Assembly: GCA_022559845.1 (NCBI GenBank)
Contig: CM040117.1
Span: 143,348,732-143,412,731, forward strand
Reading direction: 5' to 3'
Length of the DNA: 64,000 nucleotides
From: Amorphophallus konjac
Taxonomy: Eukaryota; Streptophyta; Magnoliopsida; Alismatales; Araceae
The notes below the pieces were generated by a model. The model made no database searches. It saw nothing but the letters and a program-made list of their open reading frames with translations, and was not told the origin of the DNA. Numbering within the stretch: position 1 is the stretch's first letter; each line of letters opens with the position of its first letter. The position numbers and the translations under genes were made by a program. Shown piece by piece: positions 35,901 through 47,120 of this stretch.

Positions 35901-36162
35901 CTTGTTTCGAGTTACAGTGGCCTTGAGCTTTACATCTTGGTAAGTGAGTCTAGCTTGCATTGTACTGTCATTTGGCATTAGACTTCTTCAGGTTCCACTA
36001 GTATAGTCAGCAGCTCATCTGGTCGATCAAATGTCTATTTGAACTCGATAGCCTTTATTCTGCAACTGTATCTAGTAGCAGGCAAATTGTTTTTAATTTG
36101 GGCTATATTTTCTAGAGGGATACATTCACCCCCCCTCTGTATCCGGGCCTATCACCCTAACA
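32954..36162 (+). repeat. Inner 3' LTR
   Basis: Same order of modules as the 5' LTR. It keeps about 85 bp near 33017-33110 that the 5' LTR lacks, and lacks about 37 bp present in the 5' LTR at 25635-25671, where the break lies between two array words. TATATATA is at 35033-35040. It ends CACCCTAACA followed by AACCA. Confidence 0.95.
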
Positions 36163-36813
36163 AACCAAAGTCTATACATTGTCTCGCACACACACACAAA
36201 GTATGAACATCGTCGCCTATTCATGCATCACTTCTAAGTATGTACATCCTTTGACTGCATGCCTGAGCATCCATTTTCGTTGTGCATACTTTGATAGATG
36301 CAAAGTCTATACACTTGCTATCATGCATTCATTGTCTGGCCGCACACACACACACAAGTCTATACATCCTTTGCTGTTATGTCCCTGCGCCAATTCATCA
36401 AGTTTATACATGATGCATTCATGCATTAATGCTAGGTAGCAAAGTCTGTACATTGCTTGACAGCATGCCATAGCCTTGCATAACAAAGTCTATACATGGC
36501 TCTGCACATTGTATACAAAGTGTGTACACTCGCTTGGTGGCATGTCTGAGCACTCATCGCCAATGTATATACTTTCTCATATGCATTCAGAACTTCACGC
36601 CATCAAGTCTGTACATTGCATCGTTTGTTCATGCATTGTCTCAACAAGTCTGTATACTCATCCATTGCTTCACTCGACCAACTCTGCACAGCCATGCACT
36701 GCCTTGCTTGCATGAATGAAGCATGTACAGGGTCTTACTGACTTTAGTTGATATTGTCTTCGACTGATTATTTCATAGGTGAACGGCTCGTGGATAAAGG
36801 GGCAAACGATTGG

Positions 36814-36917
36814 CACGTGATCCTAGGAAAAGAAACTTCTATTCCCTGACACGTGGACCAGTGAAATTTCAGTAGACTGCTGCTGCTTGATCCACACGAA
36901 GGCCCTGTTCCTATAAA
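36814..36917 (+). promoter_or_regulatory. Outer LTR promoter: G-boxes and TATA
   Basis: CACGTG at 36814-36819 and 36850-36855, and CCTATAAAGAG with TATAAA at 36912-36917. The 3' LTR has the same set, with TATAAA at 44687-44692. The purine-rich downstream leader fits the start of an RNA. Expression is not shown by sequence. Confidence 0.75.
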
Positions 36918-37374
36918 GAGCCACTTTACCCCTTCGATGGCTGCTGCTGGTACTAGAGGAAAGGTCCCCAGAAGAAAAAGAGAAGGTTAGCCAGCCGAAG
37001 AAGAAGAAGAACAGAGAAAGAGATTGAGAGAAGAAAAAGGAGAGCAGCAGAGATAGAAGAGAGCTCGAGAAGAAAGAGAGAGAGATCCTTTGAGAGTAGA
37101 GATCGAGAGAAGAAGAGAAGTGCAGTAGAGAAGAAGAGAGATAGAGAGAGAGATAAAGAGTTAGTGGAGAAGATTTAGAGGAGAAGAAGGGAAGCTGCTT
37201 GAAGATCTGCTCCTGCTGGACCGTGGATCAAATCTAGGCCAGTCAGCTCCATGGGAGCCACATCTTGTTATTATTCTTTACAACTTTCAGTCGCTGTGGT
37301 TCTATCTTTTATTTTCTTTTTCCTTTTCATTTGAACACTATGTTTTTCGATTCTCTGGGTTGAGATCGGGGTTC

Positions 37375-37722
37375 CTCCTGTGGACTCAGGAGAAGGGAGA
37401 CATTGTGTCTCCGGTTGCAAGTGGCTGGGAGTCACTTGTGGGTTCCCTCCTGGTTTGGAGGAAGAGAGACTTCATCTTTGGTTGCAAGTGGCTGGGAGTC
37501 ACTTGTGGGTTCCCTCCTGGTTTGGAGGAAGAGAGACTGTCTCTGGTTGCAAGTGGCTGGGAGTCACTTGTGTTTTCCCTTCGGTCTGGAGAAAGAGGGG
37601 AGGTTGTTCCCTGGTCAAGCTGTTAGGTAGCACCTGTTGCAGACTGAGTCTGCGTTCTAGCTGTTGCTAGTGGAAGCCTCACTCCGGTTTGGAGTGAGGG
37701 GTGAATGTAGGTCTAGAGGACC
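37375..37722 (+). ncRNA. Candidate hairpin row in leader RNA, outer 5' LTR
   Basis: Stems by eye: CTCCTG/CAGGAG (37375-37392), GGAGAC-attgt-GTCTCC (37396-37412), AAGTGGCT-ggg-AGTCACTT (37419-37437), CCTCC/GGAGG (37446-37461), the last two repeated at 37486-37528, AAGTGGCT again in the third cassette, GCAGAC-tga-GTCTGC (37639-37653), CTAGC/GCTAG (37657-37670), CCTCACTCC-ggttt-GGAGTGAGG (37677-37699) and GGTC/GACC (37710-37722). A 65-67-bp cassette is present three times here (starts 37413, 37480, 37545) and twice in the 3' LTR (row 45150-45410). Function unknown. Confidence 0.65.
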
Positions 37723-37931
37723 GAACCACCTAAAAAATCATTGTGCAGTGGGTTGATTGATTTCATTTGCATCCGCTAGATGATTGCTTAGGCACGCTCT
37801 AAGTGTTTGTTCAACGTTCATTTGATTTGTTTTTATTCTGCGACTGTGTCTAGCTACAGGATTTGATTTGGGCAATTTTGAAGAGGGATACATTCACCCC
37901 CCTCTGTATCCGGGCCTTGCACCCTATCAAT

Positions 37932-37943
37932 TGGTATCAGAGC
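37932..37943 (+). other. Primer-binding site (tRNA-Met), outer element
   Basis: TGGTATCAGAGC two bases beyond the LTR end at 37929, identical in sequence and offset to the inner element. Confidence 0.95.
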
Positions 37944-38053
37944 CGGTGTCTGCATAGAAGGTCCAGCGACCTGTAGATCCGATCCTTTAGTCTTTGGTGC
38001 TATCTCGATCTTGGTGCATCATTATTCCTGTTGCATTAATCTGATCTATTTCC

Positions 38054-40457
38054 ATGGGTGATCCACTGGTTTTTAATGGTTCTAATTTTAATGTGTGGTT
38101 TGTCAGTCTGCGCAAATATGTTAAATCAGTTAATCCTGATATGTGGAAGTTAATTTTACACTGTCCTCATAGATTGCCAAAGAAAGAGTCCAAATGGACT
38201 GACAGTCACAGATCAAGGCATGAAGAGAATCAAAGAGCTCTGAATTTAATGAAAGCAGCTACTAACAAGGCCATACACTCTTGCTTCCATAATTGTAGGT
38301 CCGCTAAGGACATTCTGGATATGCTGAAGCTAGGTCAAAGGAGAAATGAGGACAGCTGCATGATGGCTAATGGCAGAGATCAAGGTAGCAATCAAAATGA
38401 AGATGATGATGATGAAGAGGTAAATCCCTTCGAGAATTTTTCTTTTGATGATTGGGAGAATGCATATACTGAGTTGCTTGAATCTCATGAACATTTAAGA
38501 AAACAATGCAAGAACTTGAAAACAAAAAGTGATCAGGGTAGTTCAAGTTCTCCATGTGAAAATTGTTCAAAGCTGAAATAATCTCATGATGCATATAAGT
38601 CTGATAATCAAAAGCTGCTGGAACAAATTAGATTGCTAAAAATGGAAAGTCAAGAACTTGCAAATGAGATATCTGAACTCAAAGAGAAACTCAATTCAAA
38701 TAATGATAATCAGACTCTTGTTAACTATCATGACCAGTATGAAAAATTACTGAAAAATTTTGAAAGTGTGAACTCAGATTTAAACAAGCTGAAGTCTAAA
38801 AAAGATTCTCTCAGAAAATACTCCAAAGAAAATGAAGAAAAATTAGAGAAACTTAAACGAGAGAATGATTTGCTGATTGAAAATTTTAATGCCATAAAAT
38901 CTGTAAATATGGAATTGCAGAAAGATCTTGAAAAATAGTAAAAAGAATTGAGAGAGTTTGAAGATGGGGGAAAAAGTAAAGTTAACTCAGAAGATCAGAC
39001 TCTTCTTGATGAGTTAATTCAAAATGATGCTATGTCTAAGGAGAATGAAAAGTTGAAACAGCTGAACTCTGCTATGTCTGAAAGACTTGTAGCATTAGAA
39101 AGAGGAAAGTTTGTTCACATAGAAGAATTTGATAAACTGAGCAATCTGGAACATGAAGTTGAGAAATATAGAACTGCTAACAAGGTGCTAAGTGAATGTA
39201 TGAATTGCAGTGAGCAAGAGATTGCCAATTATGAGTTACAAATTGCCTCTCTAGAATATGAAATCCAAGACTTGAGGAACTCTTTGTATAAGTTTGTGAC
39301 TGGGCAAGAAAACCTAGACAAGCTACTAGGTGTAAAAGTCAATGTCAGGAAGGAAGGGTTAGGCTACAACAATGTCAATAAAAAGGCTCTCAAAAACAAG
39401 CTAATGACATTGTTTGTCACTTCATCAAATGTAGCCACCACCTCAAAAGATAAATAACCCATTGTTCAGAAAATGCAGAAACAAACTAACATTCAGGAAC
39501 GAAATGAAAAAGTGAAAAATATGTTCATGTAAGAATAAGCAAAGAAACACTCATGTTGATGTTGTACATGTGACACATGACTTAAACACACACACACACA
39601 TGCACACAAAAGGAAAATGTCATGCCACTATTGTCATAAACCTGGTCATCTAATGCATGAGTGCAGGTTGATGGAGAAAGATGATATGAGGGCCAGCATA
39701 ATGAATGCTAGGAAATTTCATGATCAAAATTCTTCATCTCAGAAAAATAAAATTGAATGCTTTCACTGTGACAAATTAGGACACACAATTACACAATGCT
39801 GGTTTGCAAGTGGTAAGAAAACATCTCATTCATATCATGCTAAATTCCCTGCAACCCAACATATTTTTAATAAGAACAAATTTGTTTCAATGAACTAGCA
39901 TATCACTTGCTTTAACTGCAACAAAACTGGTCACAAGGCCTCTGAATGCTGGTCAGGCTCGTTCAGAAGAAATTATCTCAAATGCTCTCATTGTAGAAAG
40001 TATGGCCATACAGTCAAGGACTGTTGGTATATCCAGGGTAGGAATGTGAATTTTAAACATGCTAAAATCCCTGCAAAAAGACATGCTTTTTATGAGAATT
40101 TTAACAGAATGAATTCTTCTCTATATTTTGAATGTGGAAAGCCAGGTCACAGGGCTGCAACCTGTTGGCCGGCAGGATATCAAAGCCAAACTGTTTGGTA
40201 AACAAAATTTTAATTATGTTAACAAAAATTTTCATGCATATGCACATAGAATTCATGCTAATAAAAATGTGCATAAATCAAATCTAAAATCTGCTGCATC
40301 CTGCTATTACTGTGGTCAAATTGGTCATTCAATAAATAATTGCTACTTGATCAGATCTGAGGACCTTCATGCTAAAAAAATGTTTAGAACATCTGCCAAA
40401 GGTGTCACTGTTAATTCAGGACCCAAAACCTCTTGGGTACCTGCCCATGCAAAATAG
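38054..40457 (+). pseudogene. Gag-like protein of outer SIRE-like element
   Basis: Homologous throughout to the gag at 28531. N-terminal domain (FNGSNFNVWFVSLRKYVKS, MWKLILHCP), acidic hinge, long coiled coil, then zinc knuckles CHYCHKPGHLMHEC, CFHCDKLGHTITQC, CFNCNKTGHKASEC, CSHCRKYGHTVKDC, YFECGKPGHRAATC (first Cys changed to Tyr) and CYYCGQIGHSINNC, and the ending GPKTSWVPAHAK. Stops at 38579 (CAA to TAA), 38936/38939, 39455 and 39895, with frame changes near 39460-39610 and 40190. Better knuckles but more lesions than the inner copy. The stop after LQKDLEK is shared with the inner copy. Confidence 0.88.
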
Positions 40458-42605
40458 TGTGCTAACTTGGAGGTGTGCCTTGGAAGCTGAGGAATAAAGG
40501 GGGTCAATAAACCAAGGCACTCAAAAATTGGAACCCCAGGATTGCACTGAACAGGTTAGTTCTGAAAACTCTGCTTAAGTCCTGTCTTCTGAATTTGTAT
40601 GCTCTAGATACTTGCATGTCATGATAATTTCGTTTGCTGAATGGATTACATATTTTGTCAAAACTCTCTGCATTCTGTCAATACACTTGTTACATTTAAA
40701 ATCTTCAAACACTGCATGTATTCAGGGGGAGTTTGTTGAGTCTTTGCATGTCTTTGCATACATGTAGTTAATTGCATTGCATTTCATTACATTGAAAATG
40801 CCAAAAAAAATTGATTGAATGCATATTGTCAGGGGGAGTCAATGCATTGCATGCAGATTGCCAAATGCATACACTTGTTAGAATTCATTGCATATTAAAT
40901 CTTGAAGATCCTGAAACATGTCTGACCTCTTGTTACCTTGCATGACATACATATTAAAAAATAAAAAAGGGGGGGTTGCATGCATGTACTCAGGGGGAGC
41001 ATCCATAGGCTTATTTGTTTTCCATTGGACATTGTCTCTCCCTCTGGTCAGTCTCTCAGTCAAGTTTGCAATGAGGACTTCAAATTGATGTCTCCATGCT
41101 GTTTCTTTTATCTTGTCAAAAGAAAATTTTTTTTCTTCTAAAATTTCCTCCTGCCTTATCTGTCAAGCTGATCTGTCTATTCCTAGACACAGTTATGATG
41201 CTCTCAGCTCAATAATCAACTGAGAAGATTTCAATCTGCATATCATGATCATAAATCCAAATTTGTTATCAATAAGGAATCTCGCATTATATGGAATTAT
41301 GAACGTCTAAAAGGCTTAAGTTGGTTTAGATTTAATACATTTCGCAAGTTTGAAGATGAACTTCTTGAAAATATCTGAATCAGACTTAATAAACTTTAAC
41401 CATGCATTTCATGTCATGCTTTGAAAGACCCTCTAATATCTGTCATATTGAGATCATGACCTACTTAGTTGAAATGCATGGAATCTGTATTGCTTTTAAA
41501 CAAGTCTTTCTTCAATATCTTGGGTAACTGTTTAAATGTAAAATTGTGTTAAATGAATGGCAGAGCAATGGTCAAATGCGCTGAGAAACTAGGATCCTTG
41601 TCAAAGATAATGGACCCTAAGTCATGAGGCTTCTTGACTAACTCTGTTAAGAACTTTAAAAAAAATTGAAAAAAAATGATATCATGTCTGAAACAGAATG
41701 GGAGTTTCTGCTAACTAAGCTAGGGGTACTGGCGTCTAACCAGCGTCTACCTTTACGACAAAAGGCATGAACCATCCCTGGCTGTTCTCTAAATGAAGAG
41801 ACATAAAATTTTCAGCTAAACCTATTAAGTGTTTATCTCTGAAATGACCTTTTGTTTAACCTCAATATTGATGTATGCCTTCTCCTAAAAGAAGTCATTG
41901 AAATCTATTGAATAAGATGATGGGAGGTTACTTGAAGTAGTGTTATGTTTGCTTGGTTCACTTTTATTAAAATCTGAATTCAGATGTGAGTATAGTTTTT
42001 TTTTGAAAGACTGCGTTTGCATCACATTTAAACCAAGCTTGACTTATTAAGTTTCATTCATAAGTCTTCATAATGGAAGTCTCTAAAACTGTTACATCTT
42101 CAGACTTATGAGATTGATATCCTATTGAAATTGTTCTCTCACTCATTGGAAATTCATCTATCTGAGTGGTATCTAGTCATGTGTTTCCAACACATCATTT
42201 GGTTCATCTCTAGTGGTATCATTTGATATCTGAATATGCATTCAGCTCTCTTTGGGTGTCTCTCTGGTTCTTCAGTTCACCATTTCCCCATGATATCTCT
42301 TCTGTTCATTGTTTAAGGGGGAGCTTCCTTGTCATATGAATCATGCTGCATAGCATTTCTTAAAGGGGTGAAAATTTTGTGCTTGCATTCATATTTTTAG
42401 GGGGGGATCTTGCATTTCTTGTTGCATCTACATTTCTACATTCATACCTCTCCATGGTTCATCTTGATAATAACAAGGGGGAGAAATTGATTGAGTCATA
42501 AATTTGTTTGAACTTCCCTCTCAAACTATTTCCTTTTGTGATGAAGTCAAAGGGGGAGAATAGTTTGAGTCATCAGAATGACTCACAGTGTTGCCATCAT
42601 CAAAA
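40458..42605 (+). other. Noncoding 3' internal region, outer element
   Basis: About 2.1 kb without coding potential, aligned in blocks with the inner element. AGGGGGAG tracts at 40724, 40831, 40992, 42316, 42476 and 42551, plus a variant at 42399. The true polypurine tract (42606-42613) abuts the 3' LTR. No protease, integrase or RT motif is seen in any frame. Confidence 0.75.
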
Positions 42606-42615
42606 AGGGGGAGAT

Positions 42616-45600
42616 TGTTGTGCCCTTGTGGTTTTGATGATTGGTTTTTATGTGAGTCAAACACTGTGAGTCACCATGTGATGTTCAGTCATTTTATCAG
42701 ATCATAAAGCATTCATAAATATGTTCAGTCATTCTGCAAGGTTTATGCATTTCTCTGCTTATGGAAGTCCTGCACATTGCATCACTGCATACACATTGCC
42801 TTGCTGCATTTCACACGCATTAAGTCTGTACAGGGTCTTGTTGCAGGCACGGCAAGTCTATACATCCGTTAGCCTTGCCTTATGCACACAACAAGTCTGT
42901 ACATCGTGGCATACAAAGTTTGCTCATTGGTTTCTGTTATGGTTGTGCATCATTACGGCAAGTCTGTACATCCTTGTTACATGCATTAACTGTGAGCATG
43001 GCATAGTTAGTACATTGTTCATTGCAAGCCATTGTGCACGCATGACTATGACCTGTGTCTACATATGAATTGATCTTGTTTGCATGGCATTTCATCAAAC
43101 ACATTATGCATACATAAAGTCGATGCAAGCATGCAACAGAGTCAGTACATTGATCAAGTTTGTACAGCCAATGCATTTCATGTCTCTCATGCATGCACAT
43201 TCAAAGTCTGTACAGCCTGTGTTTGCAACACTAAGTCTGTACATCGTACAGCATGCAAGCCTTCGAAGTCTGTACATCACATAGCATGCAGGTGCTCGAA
43301 GTCTGTACATCGCATAGCATGCAGGCGCTCGAAGTCTGTACATCGCATAGCATGCAGGCGTTCAAGTCTGTACATTGACTTACTGTCTCACCTAGCGTCT
43401 CGTTCAGCGTCTTTGTGAGTCTATACATTGCATTTACGCTAAGTCCATACATTGTCCGTGCATTAAGTCAATACAGCATAGTCCATGCATTCACGCTAAG
43501 TCCATACATTATCCGTGCATTAAGTCAATACATCATAGTCCATGCATTCACGCTAAGTCCATACATTGTCCTGTAGCTTGCACGAAGTAAAGTCTGTACA
43601 TTGTCCAGTGTCTCACTCAGCGTCTAAGTGAGTGTGAACATTGCATCGCTAAGTCTATACAATGTATCATCTCATGCATCGTCTTTCAAGTCTATGCATT
43701 GTAAGACCAAGTCTATACATTGCATCGTCTCGTGCATCGTCTCATGCAGCATCTCTATGTGCAAGTCTATACATTGTCTGGGTGAATAACATAAGTCTAT
43801 ACATCGCCACTTGGCTCGTGGCTTAGTCAGTGCATCCATGCATAAATAAGTCTGTACATCTCCGTGTTCACATGCCTCAAAGTCTATACATTGCAGCCTG
43901 TGTGTTGCACGAACCAAAGTCTATACATTGTCTCGCACGCACACAAAGTCTGAACATCAAGTCTGTACATTGGCCAAGTCTACACATCGTCGCCTGTTCA
44001 TGCATCACTTCTAAGTATGTACATCCTTTGACTGCATGCCTGAGCATCCATTTTCATTGTGCATACTTTGATAGATACAAAGTCTATACACTTGCTATCA
44101 TGCATTCATTGTCTGGTCGCACACACACAAAAGTCTATACATCCTTTGCTGTTATGTCCCTGCGCCAGTTCATCAAGTCTATACATGATGCATTCATGCA
44201 TTAATGCTAGGTAGCAAAGTCTGTACATTGCTTGATAGCATGCCATAGCATTGCATAACAAAGTCTGTACATGGCTCTACACATTGTATACAAAGTGTGT
44301 ACACTCACTTGGTGGCATGTCTGAGCACTCATCGCCAATGTATATACTTTCTCATATGCATTCAGAACTTCACGCCATCAAGTCTGTACATTGCATCATT
44401 TGTTCATGCATTTTCACAACAAGTCTGTACACTCGTCCATTGCTTCACTCGACCAACTCTGTACAGCCATGCGCTGCCTTGCTTGCATGAATGAAGCATG
44501 TACAGGGTCTTACTGACTTTAGCTGATATTGTCTTCGACTGATTATTTGACAGGTGAACGGCTCATGGATAAAGGGGCAAACGATTGGCACGTGATCCTA
44601 GGAAAAGAAACTTCTATTCCCTGACACGTGGACCAGTGGAATTTCAGTAGACTGCTGCTGCTTGATCCACACAAAGGCCCTGTTCCTATAAAGAGCCTCT
44701 TTACCCCTTTGATGGTTGCTGCTGGTACTAGAGGAAAGGTCCCCAGAAGAAAAAGAGAAGGTTAGCCAGTCGAAGAAGAAGAAGAACAGAGAAAGAGATT
44801 GAGAGAAGAAAAAGGAGAGCAGCAGAGATAGAAGAGAGCTCGAGAAGAAAGAGAGAGAGATCCTTTGAGAGTAGAGATCGAGAGAAGAAGAGAAGTGCAG
44901 CAGAGAAGAAGAGAGATGGAGAGAGAGATAAAGAGTTAGAGGAGAAGATTTAGAGGAGAAGAAGGGAAGCTGCTTGAAGATCTGCTCCTGCTGGACCGTG
45001 GATCAAATCCAGGCCAATCAGCTCCATGGGAGCCACATCTTGTTATTATTCTTTACAGCTTTCAGTCGTTGTGGTTCTATCTTTTGTTTTCATTTTCCTT
45101 TTCATTTGATCACTATGTTTTCCTATTATCTGGTTTGAGATCGGGGTTCCTCCTGTGGACTCAGGAGAAGGGAGACATTGTGTCTCCGGTTGCAAGTGGC
45201 TGGGAGTCACTTGTGGGTTCCCTCTTGGTTTGGAGGAAGAGAGACTTCGTCTCTGGTTGCAAGTGGCTGGGAGTCACTGGTGTTTTCCCTTCGGTCTGGA
45301 GGAAGAGGGGAGGTTGTTCCCCTGGTCAAGCTGTTAGGCAGCACCTATTGCAGACTGAGTCTGCGTTCTAGCTGTTGCTAGTGGAAGCCTCACTCTGGTT
45401 TGGAGTGAGGGGTGGATGTAGGTCTGGAGGACCGAACCACCTAAAAAATCATTGTGCAGTGGGTTGATTGATTTCGTTTGCTTCTGCTAGATGATTGCTT
45501 AGGCGCACTCTAAGTGTTTTTTCAACGTTCATTTGATTTGTTTTTATTCCGCGACTGTGTCTAGCTACAGGATTTGATTTGGACAATTTTGAAGAGGGAT

Positions 45601-45640
45601 ACATTCACCCCCCTCTGTATCCGGGCCGTGCACCCTATCA
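42616..45640 (+). repeat. Outer 3' LTR
   Basis: 3025 bp, intact. Word array 42820-44500, G-boxes at about 44588 and 44625, TATAAA 44687-44692, hairpin row 45150-45410 with two cassettes, terminal CACCCTATCA. It shows the uninterrupted site of the inner insertion near 43910-43916 and is followed by the TSD ATATG. Confidence 0.95.
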
Positions 45641-45695
45641 ATATGAACACACCAAACTTGCAAGAGAGCATGAATAACATGATGGGCACTAGTTG

Positions 45696-45712
45696 TCCCA
45701 CCGTGATCGCCA
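45696..45712 (-). other. Candidate primer-binding site, layer-1 Ty3/gypsy
   Basis: The minus strand reads TGGCGATCACGGTGGGA, 11 bases inside the LTR edge at 45724. It begins TGGCGA, like the tRNA-Arg-type sites of Tat/Ogre elements, but the match to a specific tRNA cannot be checked here. A similar word recurs at about 45819-45835. Confidence 0.5.
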
Positions 45713-46452
45713 AAAAACCAGGTTGTTGATGTTTTGTATCTACTCCGCCCCCCAAACTGTGTAAATATTACAATAAGCATAAAAGTATGAACAAGGGGTG
45801 ATGAAAGATGAGAAATACTGACCGTGATCGCCACCATGGGTTAACAATGCCAAAGGATGTGAGAAAGGAGTGCAATGTCCCCGTGTACCTTGGAAAAGGA
45901 TGAAGACTTGATCGCGCTTGATGAAAGGGTGCGAGAACTTGTGGATTCAGCCTCCTCTCCTTCTAGCCGGCTAGAGGAAGAGGGCCTCACGTTCTATCAT
46001 GTGCCTGCAAAACAAAGACAACCAACAAGAGAAAAACCCATTAGAAACTATGAGTGTAGCATCAATCCCGTATGTGATAAAACATGGGTAAAAATTGAGG
46101 GAGAACGCATCGGGGAGATTTTTAACCCCTGTGGAAGGGTGCAAATAATAGGTGTATGTATTGTGATGAGAATAAGACAAAGATATGGAGAAAAATCACG
46201 TAGCGCAACTATGGGAAACATGCATGCAGAATAGAAAAAGTGCAGATAGAGTGCAGAAAAATAGAACTGTGATGATTTTGGAAATTGGGAGAGTAATAAC
46301 TAAGGATAGACAACAGAATCAAGCCTAGAGAGATTGAAAACATAGACAATACTTCCCTTAATAGCCTGAGGTCAAAGAGGAGAGTCGGCGGTGCAGCATG
46401 GCTTTGCCTCAGGTTGAAGACGAGCCCCCCTTCGCGACCTGCGAACTGGGTT

Positions 46453-46461
46453 CCTTTTATA
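46453..46461 (-). promoter_or_regulatory. TATA box of layer-1 LTR
   Basis: The minus strand reads TATAAAAGG, with CTTC and AACCCAGTTCG following. It is placed between the GTCGACC cluster and the LTR end, as expected for U3/R. Confidence 0.55.
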
Positions 46462-46683
46462 GAAGTTGCAAAAAACCAGAAAGTTCTCCCGAGATTCCAG
46501 GGGATAGAGTCCAAGATAAATCGAGTATGATATATCCATCTCGAGATAATATCAAGGGCAAGAGCCCAGAAAAGATAGATTGTGATTTGGTGGAATAATC
46601 TAGAAGATATTAGACTCGGAGGATAGCCTCGTCGAGTAGAAAATAGAGTCCGGAAGAAGCTGGACTCTTCAGATAGCCTAGCG

Positions 46684-46735
46684 GTTGGTCGACCGACCGC
46701 CTACAGGAAGAAACGGTCGATCGACCGACCGTTTA
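46684..46735 (-). repeat. GGTCGACCGACCG palindromic cluster
   Basis: GGTTGGTCGACCGACCGCC and GGTCGATCGACCGACCG in tandem; a matching pair (GGTCGACTGACCG, CGGTCGGTCGACCGACCG) lies at 52222-52265 across the solo-LTR insertion. This is a different LTR family from copies B-D but uses the same core. Confidence 0.75.
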
Positions 46736-47120
46736 CAGGTAGGAGTAGAAAAGAAGGCCATCGGGCTGGGAAATTAAGTCTAGCGGTAGGTCGTGAAGTC
46801 TCGCGATCAATGACACCCAAGAGGGGGGGTGAATTGGGTGATTACAAATTTTAAGAAAACTTTTGGCCTTTTTGAAATATGTGATAGAAAGCTAGTTAAG
46901 GGATTCAAATCTATTTGAACACATATTGGATTTATCAACTTTATATGAAGATGATATAGATTATGTAATAAACACGTGGATAAATCCGAACAACCAGTTT
47001 ACACTAATCACTTACGTAGAATGGAGGTAGATGAAATGGATCAAACCACACAAATCAAAGCATAGTGCACAGCGGATTTTAAGGTGGTTCGGATGTAATG
47101 ACGGCAATCCTACGTCCACC

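Larger units (their letters stand above)
25258..36162 (+). mobile_element. SIRE-like non-autonomous element, inner
   Basis: Starts TGTTGTGCCCCTG, ends CACCCTAACA, inside the 5' LTR of its relative with 5-bp TSD AACCA (25253-25257, 36163-36167). The LTRs are 25258-28406 (3149 bp) and 32954-36162 (3209 bp). The internal region of 4547 bp has a primer site, a gag-like pseudogene and about 2.2 kb of noncoding DNA with repeated AGGGGGAG tracts. It has no pol. Two LTR length differences (about 85 bp near 33017-33110 and 37 bp near 25635-25671) show internal deletion after or during replication. Confidence 0.95.
36168..37929 (+). repeat. Outer 5' LTR, second part
   Basis: Continues the outer LTR after the inner element: remaining AAGTCTGTACA words (to about 36735), G-boxes at 36814 and 36850, TATAAA at 36912-36917, a GAAGAAGAGAGA leader (36975-37195), hairpin row (37375-37722), conserved GGGTGAATGTAGG...CCGAACCACC block and the LTR end CACCCTATCA at 37929. 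Confidence 0.95.
23990..45640 (+). mobile_element. SIRE-like non-autonomous element, outer, with nested relative
   Basis: Starts TGTTGTGCCCTTG, ends CACCCTATCA, with ATATG duplicated at 23985-23989 and 45641-45645. The 5' LTR is split by the inner element (23990-25257 plus 36168-37929, about 3.03 kb); the 3' LTR is 42616-45640 (3025 bp). The internal region (37930-42615) has a tRNA-Met primer site, a gag-like pseudogene and about 2.1 kb of noncoding DNA ending in a polypurine tract. No protease, integrase or reverse transcriptase is present. The GPKTSWVP ending of gag and the AAAAAGGGGGAGATTG end point to the SIRE branch of Ty1/copia. Confidence 0.93.

Noticed and set aside
45646..46250. 119-codon plus-strand ORF at 45875
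   Set aside because: It lies antisense within the layer-1 LTR and lacks any recognisable motif.
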